A DNA stretch of 21,247 nucleotides. Source: WJJR01 sp964440935. Its GTDB lineage: Bacteria > Zixibacteria > MSB-5A5 > WJJR01. Where the stretch lies: contig CAYTTY010000053.1 in the NCBI GenBank assembly GCA_964440935.1, forward strand, positions 1 through 21,247, written 5' to 3'. How positions within the stretch are numbered: the first letter of the stretch is position 1; the number at the start of each line of letters is the position of its first letter. The position numbers and the translations under genes are program-made. The notes beneath the pieces are model-generated. The model was not told the origin of the DNA. It did not search any database and saw only the letters and a list, made by a program, of their open reading frames with translations. Positions 14,881-21,247 of this stretch are shown one piece after another.

Positions 14881-14916
14881 AACACAAGTGTGAGAGATTG
14901 TATTGTGCGTGGGGAT

Positions 14917-14983
14917 GTCAGGAGCCCGGCGCCGTAACGGGCTTGCGCGATTGCGAGCGGCTGTGATGCGCCGTGCTCCTGCC
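14917..14983 (-). repeat. 67-bp palindromic repeat, copy 2 (inverted)
   Basis: It begins GTCAGGAGCCC and ends GCGCCGTGCTCCTGCC. The reverse complement of copy 1 aligns over the full 67 bases with scattered substitutions, including shared AACGGG and GCGCCGTGCTCCTG blocks. The two copies are separated by 36 bases, giving a REP doublet-like arrangement. Confidence 0.65.
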
Positions 14984-15294
14984 TACGGCCTCAAACTCTA
15001 TAACCAGGTGTCAACAAAACCGGGACCAGATTAACCACACTACGACGTCTTCAACACGCCCCAAAAGGCCTCGGAAGCTACACCAAGCACCAAATTGATG
15101 GCTATCGACCACCTGTTCAGTGCACGAGGAATTGTCATAATGATCGTAAGATAATTCTGTTCAAAGGCTTACACCTCTATGCGCCACCACCAATACTAAT
15201 CAACAATTCCATAAACTTATCAAACGAAGGCTCGCCATGGGGCGTATATGAAGTGATTGTTGTTTTAGTGTTCGCTTTAATACTGGATGAAAAG
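14984..15294. other. Intergenic stretch with decayed MITE pieces before the regulator gene
   Basis: About 310 bases without a gene. CTTCAACACGCCCCAAAAGG near 15049 resembles the inner arm of the type B elements, and GAGGAATTGTCATAATG near 15128 resembles an element end. The last 100 bases are AT-rich and should hold the promoter of the ArsR-rhodanese operon; no clear ArsR operator palindrome was seen. Confidence 0.35.
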
Positions 15295-16020
15295 ATGACA
15301 AGAGAACTGACTCAGCAGGATTACAAAGATCTTCTCTACAGGCAGTTTGCCTTAGTTGGTAAGGCGGTCTCCAGCAATCGACGTTTGGAGCTACTGGATC
15401 TGCTCTGTCAGGGGGAGCGGACGGTGGAGGACCTCGCCCACGAGACCGGCGCATCGATCTCAAGCGTGTCACAACATCTGCAGGTGCTCAAAACGGCGCG
15501 CCTGGTAAGCTCGCGCAAGGAGGGATTGTATGTCTACCATTTCCTTGCGGATGAGTCGGTGGGTGAGTTTTGGCGGGCCTTGCGCACGCTGGCGTTCAGC
15601 CGCTCGGCCGAGTTGCGCGAAATGGTCCAGTCGATTGTCGAAGGCCGTGATGATCTCGAGCAGGTGTCGCACGAGGATTTAATGGAGCGCGCGCGGCGCG
15701 GTGAGGTGATCGTCCTGGACGTACGTCCGGAAGTGGAATACCGGTCGGGGCACATCGCCGATGCCGTGTCGATTCCGATCGATCAGTTGGAAGCCCATCT
15801 GAAGGAACTGCCACAGGATCGCGAGGTTGTCGCCTACTGCCGTGGCCCGTACTGCCTGTTCTCATTAGAGGCGGTCGATCTGCTGCGGAAGCACGGATAC
15901 AAGGCGCGCCGGTTGATTGACGGATTTCCCGAGTGGGAAGCGGGCGGCCGTCCGGTGCAACGTGGCGAGAACTCAAAACCACATCGTTCGACAACGTCCT
16001 CCGATCGCGATCGGAGCTGA
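15295..16020 (+). CDS. ArsR-family regulator fused to a rhodanese domain
   Basis: 241 aa. Residues 15-95 form an ArsR-type winged helix (VEDLAHETGASISSVSQHLQ, 44-63, is the helix-turn-helix; LKTARLVSSRKEGLYVYHFL is the wing). Residues 125-222 form a rhodanese domain: LDVRPEVEYRSGHIADAVSI (141-160), active-site loop YCRGPYC (181-187) with Cys182, and LIDGFPEWEAGGRPV (207-221). The second Cys187 in CRGPYC suits persulfide or disulfide sensing. It is first in a five-gene operon, 51 bases before the transporter, so it probably represses that operon in response to sulfane sulfur or a thiol signal; this is inferred. ATG 15295 is chosen since the upstream extension is not family-like. Confidence 0.85.
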   Translation: MTRELTQQDYKDLLYRQFALVGKAVSSNRRLELLDLLCQGERTVEDLAHETGASISSVSQHLQVLKTARLVSSRKEGLYVYHFLADESVGEFWRALRTLAFSRSAELREMVQSIVEGRDDLEQVSHEDLMERARRGEVIVLDVRPEVEYRSGHIADAVSIPIDQLEAHLKELPQDREVVAYCRGPYCLFSLEAVDLLRKHGYKARRLIDGFPEWEAGGRPVQRGENSKPHRSTTSSDRDRS

Positions 16021-16071
16021 CATTAATGCGCACCCAACGCTCTCAACCATTCGCACAGGCAAGGAGAGATA

Positions 16072-18447
16072 ATGTCACAGGGTAAACATGCAATGGTGAA
16101 CTTCGCGGTCAATCATCCGAAGGTGATTGTCGCCGTATCGATCATAATCACCCTGGCATTGGTGATTCCAATTCCGTTTGCCCAGATCGATACCGATCCG
16201 GAGAACATGCTTGAGCAAAACGAGCGTGTGCGCATCATCCACGACGGGATCAAAGAGGAATTTTCGCTCTACGATCACCTGGTGGTCGGCTTTGTCGATG
16301 AAGAAGAGCCGTTGACGCAGGAGTTTATCGACAAACTCGGACTGCTGGTTGAAGAGATTGAGGAGATGGAGGGTGTGGTTGCCGAGGATGTGATGGCGCC
16401 GTCGACGGTTGACGACATTTACCGTACGCCTGACGACATTCTCGTGGTCGACCGGCTCACGGCAGACCGTCAGGGATACGAGCAGGATATCCCGTTATCC
16501 CAGAAGATCGCCCACAATCCAATCCTGCGCGGGAAACTGGGTTCGGCTGACGGCCACGTGATTGCGGTCTATATCCCCTTGGAAAAGAAGACCTACGCGC
16601 ATGATGTCGCCCAGACCGTACGCGACGAAATCGGCCGACTGGGTATCCAGGCCGACCATCACATTGCCGGATTGCCGGTGGCCGAAGAGACATTCGGCAA
16701 GGAAATGTTCAAGCAGATGGGCATTTCCGCGCCGTTGGCCGGCCTGCTGATCTTCCTGTTGATGCTGGTGTTCTTCAAACGGTTCTCAGTGGTGACCGCA
16801 CCGATGATCATCGCCGTGATGACAGTTGTGTGGACAATGGGCCTGCTGGTGTTGTTCGGGTTCACGGTACACATCATGAGTTCGATGATCCCAATCTTCC
16901 TGATGCCGATTGCGGTATTGGACTCGATTCACGTTCTCTCCGAATTCCACGATCGTTACCAGAAATCAAAATCACAACGCGTGGCGATTCTCTCCACCAT
17001 CGATGAGTTGTTCAAGCCGATGCTGTTCACGACGGTGACGACAATCGTGGGCTTTGGTTCGCTGATGCTGGCGGCGATTCCGCCGGTGCGGGTCTTTGGT
17101 GCGTTCGTTGCTATCGGTGTGGGGATCGCGTGGTTGCTGTCGGTCACGTTCAATCCGGCGTATGCCGTGTTATTGCCCAAGCGCGTGTTGACCAACTTCG
17201 GCCGTCAGGACGAGGGGCAGTCGATTCTGGGACGCGTGTTGCCCAGAGTCGGACGGTTTGCCGGCCGGGCACGCGTTCCGGTATTGATCTTCACGGTCGT
17301 CCTGTTTGCGATTGCCGCATTCGGAATCACGAAAATCGAAGTGAACGATAACCCGACGAAGTGGTTCAAAGAATCGCACCCGATTCGCGTGGCCGACAAT
17401 GTGTTGGGACGGCACCTGGCCGGTACGTACATGGCCTACCTCGAATTCGATGCAACCGACACGGAAACCGAATCGGTCAAGAACTCGGAAACGCTGCGGT
17501 TGATGGAGGGCCTGCAGAATCATCTGGACGCCATGCCGCAGGTCGGCTCGACGACGGGCATTACAGATATCGTCAAGAAGGTCCGGTTCGAGTTGAAGGG
17601 CGGCGACCCGGCAGCGTCGATCATTCCCGATTCGCAGGAGGAAATTGCGCAGGAGTTATTCCTGTATGAGACGTCGGGCGGCGACCCGGATGATCTGTTC
17701 AAGTTCATTACCCCCGATGGTAGTAAGGCCGTGTTGTGGCTGCAAATGAATGATGGTGACAACCAAGCCGTCCACGAAGTCGTCCAGGCAGCCAACACCT
17801 ACCTCGAACAGAACAACGACATTAGCAATCTGGCATTCGAGTGGGGTGGACTGACCTATATCAACGTGGTCTGGCAGGAGAAGATGGTTGTCGGCATGCT
17901 CGAGGCGCTACTGGGTTCGTTTGTGATTGTCACGATCATGATGACGTTGCTGTTGCGCTCGGTCAGTCTCGGAATCATGTCGATGGTCCCACTGTCGTTG
18001 ACGATTGCGGTGGTTTATGGCGCCGTGGGACTGATCGGGAAGCCCTACGACATGCCGATTGCGATACTCTCGGCCCTGACGCTTGGATTGTCGATTGACT
18101 TTGCGATTCACTTCCTCAAACGGGGGCAGGAGATATACAAGAAACGGAAATCACTGCCGGAAACGATGAACGAATTGTTCGATGAGCCGGCCCGCGCAAT
18201 CGCACGCAATATTGTGGTGATCGCATTGGGCTTCGTGCCACTGCTCTTCTCAGACTTGGTTCCCTACATCACGGTGGGTTCGTTCTTCCTTGCGATCATG
18301 GCGCTGTCGGGATTTGCGACGCTGATTATCCTGCCGGCACTCGTGAATCTACGTGGTGAACGGGCGTTCCGGATGTGGGGTGTCAAATATGCGCATCCAC
18401 ACAAGACGACATCACAGACAGAATCGGAAAAGGAGATGGTATCATGA
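16072..18447 (+). CDS. RND/MMPL-superfamily transporter
   Basis: 791 aa, the normal size for the two-repeat MMPL/HpnN-type RND proteins. There is one N-terminal helix (about 17-36), a periplasmic domain with DTDPENMLEQNERVR, then a helix bundle (about 220-380). A second helix and periplasmic domain follow (from about 400), then a second bundle (about 615-770). SSD-like positions: IAVLDSIHVLSEFHDRYQKS in the first half and LGLSIDFAIHFLKRG in the second, both with an Asp and His in the helix. Such proteins move lipids or hydrophobic molecules across the inner membrane by proton flow. AAGGAGAG at 16061-16068 precedes ATG 16072. Its stop overlaps the next start (ATGA), showing translational coupling with the LolA-like protein. 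Confidence 0.9.
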   Translation: MSQGKHAMVNFAVNHPKVIVAVSIIITLALVIPIPFAQIDTDPENMLEQNERVRIIHDGIKEEFSLYDHLVVGFVDEEEPLTQEFIDKLGLLVEEIEEMEGVVAEDVMAPSTVDDIYRTPDDILVVDRLTADRQGYEQDIPLSQKIAHNPILRGKLGSADGHVIAVYIPLEKKTYAHDVAQTVRDEIGRLGIQADHHIAGLPVAEETFGKEMFKQMGISAPLAGLLIFLLMLVFFKRFSVVTAPMIIAVMTVVWTMGLLVLFGFTVHIMSSMIPIFLMPIAVLDSIHVLSEFHDRYQKSKSQRVAILSTIDELFKPMLFTTVTTIVGFGSLMLAAIPPVRVFGAFVAIGVGIAWLLSVTFNPAYAVLLPKRVLTNFGRQDEGQSILGRVLPRVGRFAGRARVPVLIFTVVLFAIAAFGITKIEVNDNPTKWFKESHPIRVADNVLGRHLAGTYMAYLEFDATDTETESVKNSETLRLMEGLQNHLDAMPQVGSTTGITDIVKKVRFELKGGDPAASIIPDSQEEIAQELFLYETSGGDPDDLFKFITPDGSKAVLWLQMNDGDNQAVHEVVQAANTYLEQNNDISNLAFEWGGLTYINVVWQEKMVVGMLEALLGSFVIVTIMMTLLLRSVSLGIMSMVPLSLTIAVVYGAVGLIGKPYDMPIAILSALTLGLSIDFAIHFLKRGQEIYKKRKSLPETMNELFDEPARAIARNIVVIALGFVPLLFSDLVPYITVGSFFLAIMALSGFATLIILPALVNLRGERAFRMWGVKYAHPHKTTSQTESEKEMVS

Positions 18448-19247
18448 AGACAATCGCAGCCACTGCGCTGATGTTATTCCTGGCGTTCGCATTCGGTACG
18501 AACGCCGTGCAGGCCGACGAGACCGCTTTGAAGCTGATGCAGGAATCGCACAAAGCCTATTACTACGCCGGCGATGGCGGTAGCGCCCGCGTGACGATGG
18601 AGATTGTCGATAAGAAGGGACGCGCCCGCGAACGTGTGTTCTGGATGATCCGCACCGACATCGAAGACATGGGCGACCAGCGGTACTACACGTACTTCAT
18701 CAAGCCCGCCGACGTGCGCCGGACCGCGTTGGTGGTGCACAAGAAGGCGGAGGGCAATGACGATCGCTGGCTGTATGTGCCGGCGCTCGATTTGGTGCGA
18801 CGCATCGCGGCCAATGACAGCCGCTCATCGTTTGTCGGGTCGGATTTCACCTACGAAGATGTTTCAGGACGTCTGCCGAGCATGGACGATCACAAGATCA
18901 TCGGACCCGACTCCGCGATGGGCAAACCGGCCACCAAAGTGCGCAGCACACCCAAGGATGACGGTACCGCCGAATACGAGTACCGGTACACCTGGGTGGA
19001 CGATGAAACGAAGCTGCCCATCAAAGAAGAGTACATCGATAAGAAGGGCGAGACGATTCGGCGCTTTGAGATCGAACAGGTCGTCGTGATCGAAGGGTTT
19101 CCAACGGCGACCGTCCGGACGATGCATGTCCTCGATGGCGGGCATACGACGATCAGTTTCGACGAGGTAACCTATGAAGCGCCGCTCGATGCCGGACGCT
19201 ACAACGAACGTTTGCTGAAGAATCCGCCGCCGGAGTTCACGCAGTAA
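18444..19247 (+). CDS. Outer-membrane lipoprotein-sorting (LolA-like) periplasmic protein
   Basis: 267 aa. Signal peptide MKTIAATALMLFLAFAFGTN with cleavage after AVQA. The mature part follows the LolA-like PF17131-type pattern: RERVFWMIRTDIEDMGDQRY, DRWLYVPALDLVRRIAANDS, SSFVGSDFTYEDVSGR, LPIKEEYIDKKGETIRRFEI and TTISFDEVTYEAPLDAGRYN. This family binds lipids in a half-barrel and often sits next to RND/MMPL genes. It presumably ferries the transporter's cargo across the periplasm. The start overlaps the transporter stop (ATGA), with AGGAGA upstream. Confidence 0.85.
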   Translation: MKTIAATALMLFLAFAFGTNAVQADETALKLMQESHKAYYYAGDGGSARVTMEIVDKKGRARERVFWMIRTDIEDMGDQRYYTYFIKPADVRRTALVVHKKAEGNDDRWLYVPALDLVRRIAANDSRSSFVGSDFTYEDVSGRLPSMDDHKIIGPDSAMGKPATKVRSTPKDDGTAEYEYRYTWVDDETKLPIKEEYIDKKGETIRRFEIEQVVVIEGFPTATVRTMHVLDGGHTTISFDEVTYEAPLDAGRYNERLLKNPPPEFTQ

Positions 19248-19265
19248 CTGAACGCGAGGATGATG

Positions 19266-20528
19266 ATGCGTAAGGGACTGACCCATATCATCGCGCTGGC
19301 CGTGCTGTTTGTGGCGGACGGCGCATCGGCCCAGCCGATTGTCACGGGCTTTGTGGAGGCCAATCAGGCCGTACGTGTGCAGGAAAACGACGCGCTCGGC
19401 GACGGCGCCATCGGTGATCGGACGTATCCACGCAGCGAACTGCGCGCACAGATGAAAGTGCAGGAATACAGCGATCGCGGGCAGTTGTTCATTCGCGCCG
19501 ACTTCGTCAGCGATGCCGTGGCCAGTGACCGCAGCCACGTCGATCTGCGTGAAGCGTATGTGACAGCCACCCTCTTCGACTGGCTCGACGTGAAGATCGG
19601 CCGCCAGGTGGCCACGTGGGGCACCGGCGACCTGATCTTTGCCAATGATCTGTTCGCCAAGGACTGGCGGGCGTTTTTCAGCGGGTTGGATGATGCGTAT
19701 CTGAAGCCGCCGCAGGATCTGCTGCGGATGACGGCATACGTGAAAGGTTTGACACTGGAAGTCGCATTGTCACCGTATTTCACGCCCGACAACCTGCCCG
19801 ACGGCACGCGGCTGTCTGTGTTCAATCCGTTTATGAATGCCACCGTAGGCGCACAACATGCGCCGCCGGTCTTTCGCCCGGCGAAAACGCTGCGCAACGG
19901 CGAAGGGTTTGGACGTCTGTCGGGATACTCCGGCAGTTACGAGTGGGCTCTTTATGGCTACAAAGGTTTCTGGCCTACGCCACAGGCGTTCACACCCGAT
20001 GGTATTTTGTACTACCCACGCCTGTGGTCGGCGGGTGGCAGTCTCAGAGGACCAATTGGCTCATATTTACTTCATGCTGAGGCCGCGGCCTACGTATCGC
20101 AGGATGACATGGATGGAGATAATCCACTCATCGCCAATTCGCAGATTCGTGGCTTTGTCGGTTTGGATCGGAGCCTGGCCAATGAATGGACGGTTGGTGT
20201 GCAATATTACGGCGAATACATGCTCGATCATGATCTGTATCTGATGGGCCTCCCGCCGGGTGGACCGACCTTCGATGAGCTGCGCTCGACCGTGACGGTG
20301 CGCATTCACAAGTTCATGCGCAATCAGACCGTGGCGATGCAACTGTTCGGCTATTGGGGACTCTCCGATGAAGACTGGCACTTGCGTCCGGAGGCGAGTT
20401 ACAAAGTGACGCAGGCGATCAAGTGGACGGTGGGCGCCAGCCTGATCGATGGGGAAGAGAATTACACGATGTTCGGGCAGTTCCGCGACAACTCGAACAT
20501 CTTCACACGCGTACGTTACAGTTTCTAA
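19266..20528 (+). CDS. Outer-membrane beta-barrel protein (DUF1302-like)
   Basis: 420 aa from the third of three ATGs; GAGG touches the first (19260), so 19266 gives better spacing. Signal peptide to about ASAQ. The repeated amphipathic strands, the block LREAYVTATLFDWLDVKIGR followed by QVATWGTGDLIFANDLF, and the C-terminal aromatic end VRYSF are typical of an outer-membrane barrel like DUF1302/alginate-export-type proteins. It starts 18 bases after the LolA-like gene. As the outer-membrane step it completes an inner membrane-periplasm-outer membrane line; the cargo is unknown. Confidence 0.8.
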   Translation: MRKGLTHIIALAVLFVADGASAQPIVTGFVEANQAVRVQENDALGDGAIGDRTYPRSELRAQMKVQEYSDRGQLFIRADFVSDAVASDRSHVDLREAYVTATLFDWLDVKIGRQVATWGTGDLIFANDLFAKDWRAFFSGLDDAYLKPPQDLLRMTAYVKGLTLEVALSPYFTPDNLPDGTRLSVFNPFMNATVGAQHAPPVFRPAKTLRNGEGFGRLSGYSGSYEWALYGYKGFWPTPQAFTPDGILYYPRLWSAGGSLRGPIGSYLLHAEAAAYVSQDDMDGDNPLIANSQIRGFVGLDRSLANEWTVGVQYYGEYMLDHDLYLMGLPPGGPTFDELRSTVTVRIHKFMRNQTVAMQLFGYWGLSDEDWHLRPEASYKVTQAIKWTVGASLIDGEENYTMFGQFRDNSNIFTRVRYSF

Positions 20529-20558
20529 CGATATAAACGACGTAAGGAGGTACTATTC

Positions 20559-20774
20559 ATGAGACTGGAACACGCAATCCGCGCAATCGCTGGGACATTC
20601 ATTCTCGGTAGCCTGGCGCTGGGCTGGTTTGTCAGCCCGTACTGGTTTCTGTTTACCGCATTTGTCGGTGTGAACTTGATTCAGTCGGCGTTCACAAAAT
20701 GGTGTCTGATGGAAGACATCTTGAAGAAGACGATCTTTTCACGCCGGACCTCCTCGCAAGAGGCCTCCGCATAA
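20559..20774 (+). CDS. DUF2892 (YgaP-like) small membrane protein
   Basis: 71 aa with two hydrophobic segments (about 8-24 and 27-45) and the family end FTKWCLMEDILKK with Cys49. DUF2892 is the membrane part of YgaP, where it is fused to rhodanese; here the rhodanese is in the first gene of the same operon. AAGGAGG (20544-20550) gives an ideal start 8 bases on. The usual CP dipeptide is CL. Last gene before the terminator. Confidence 0.85.
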   Translation: MRLEHAIRAIAGTFILGSLALGWFVSPYWFLFTAFVGVNLIQSAFTKWCLMEDILKKTIFSRRTSSQEASA

Positions 20775-20802
20775 GTCCGGTGTGGTCCGCAGGGATGTGG
20801 AC

Positions 20803-20837
20803 AGACGGCGCGGCATGTGGGGCTGCGCCGTCTTTTT
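20803..20837 (+). terminator. Rho-independent terminator of the export operon
   Basis: The 9-bp stem AGACGGCGC (20803-20811) / GCGCCGTCT (20825-20833) is followed by a TTTTT run (to 20837). A classical terminator at the end of the five-gene operon. Confidence 0.85.
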
Positions 20838-20847
20838 GTGCCCATTA

Positions 20848-21247
20848 GAGCAATTGTCAGATTTCCTGTCCGATTGAGAAAGAGCGAATCTTGTTTCACA
20901 TGGTATTTCGGTTTGGGTGCCACGGGCCTTTAGGCCCGTGATTCCACGTTCTCACGCGCCCGGTTCACGGGCCTTGAGGGGTGTGTTGAAAAACGTGTGT
21001 CAATGCAGGAGACGTGCTTTCGTAGGGGCGTATTGAATACGCCCTCTGCGCGTAACTGCTACGGGGCCAGGGCGTACTCAGTACGCCCCTACGGATGATC
21101 GCTTTCTCGGTGCGTGATATGATCAGTTCTTGCACTTTTTCAACAGGCTCCTTGAGGCCCGTGGACCGGGGATTGTGCCGACGCGGACACACGGGCCTGA
21201 AGGCCCGTGGCACCCCGATCCAAACGGACAAGATTTATGACAATCGC
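20848..21247. repeat. TA-flanked MITE-like element, type B, about 400 bp, cut by window end
   Basis: Left TA at 20846-20847, left end GAGCAATTGTCAGATTTCC then TGTCCGATTG. The right end runs out at ACAAGATTTATGACAATCGC, just short of the expected final TCTA. The interior contains GTGCCACGGGCC/GGCCCGTGGCAC arms and the 187-bp block. It is an inverted relative of 4480-4790 with extra arm copies (TTTAGGCCCGTG and CACGGGCCTGAAGGCCCGTG). Confidence 0.75.
20966..21152 (-). repeat. 187-bp perfect long-range inverted repeat, copy 2
   Basis: Identical, in reverse complement, to 4531-4717. It includes the 73-bp hairpin at 21021-21093 with CGTAGGGGCGTA arms. Open frames crossing either copy give the same peptide and are not genes. 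Confidence 0.8.

Overview
The window reads as an accessory-rich chromosome segment from a Gram-negative, uncultured-type bacterium. There is an outer-membrane beta-barrel, a LolA-like periplasmic protein, several Sec signal peptides and dockerin-like calcium-binding C-terminal tails. Together with an exosortase-H-like system and moderate-to-high GC, this suits the FCB side of the tree (Zixibacteria-like lineages come to mind). The taxonomic guess is an inference and weak.

Layout. (1) 1-2037: a run of short repeats, then a secreted protein that looks like the propeptide half of a thermolysin-type peptidase, with a probable dockerin remnant in another frame before a terminator. (2) 2038-4433: two housekeeping enzymes, orotidine-5'-phosphate decarboxylase and the bifunctional NAD(P)HX repair enzyme. 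(3) 4480-6001: repeat elements around a small two-helix membrane protein and a broken lipoprotein with a fibronectin-III domain. (4) 6150-8933: a compact exosortase-H-like cassette (exosortase, partner membrane protein, an Lnt-like membrane domain, a secreted substrate with a C-terminal sorting signal, terminator). (5) 8957-10281: more repeats and a dockerin/MopE-like gene remnant. (6) 10282-11197: leftward hotdog thioesterase and AhpD/CMD-family genes. (7) 11575-14660: a C-terminally truncated PQQ-type sugar dehydrogenase and a large secreted adhesin-like protein with a dockerin tail. (8) 14814-14983: two 67-bp palindromic repeats in inverted orientation. (9) 15295-20837: a five-gene operon (ArsR-rhodanese regulator, RND/MMPL transporter, LolA-like protein, outer-membrane barrel, DUF2892 membrane protein) ending at a clear terminator.

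The two best candidate systems are the exosortase cassette, whose single visible substrate has a VPSTTTTG-type signal instead of the classical IPTLxxWG, and the rhodanese/DUF2892-framed envelope export operon, in which the two halves of a YgaP-like sulfur protein flank an RND-LolA-barrel transport line. A family of TA-flanked, MITE-like elements sharing the end GAGCGATTGTCAGAA is scattered between the genes and explains most of the non-coding sequence. Two of its members carry an identical 187-bp block in inverted orientation 16.2 kb apart. At least four genes here look decayed, so this is a region in flux.
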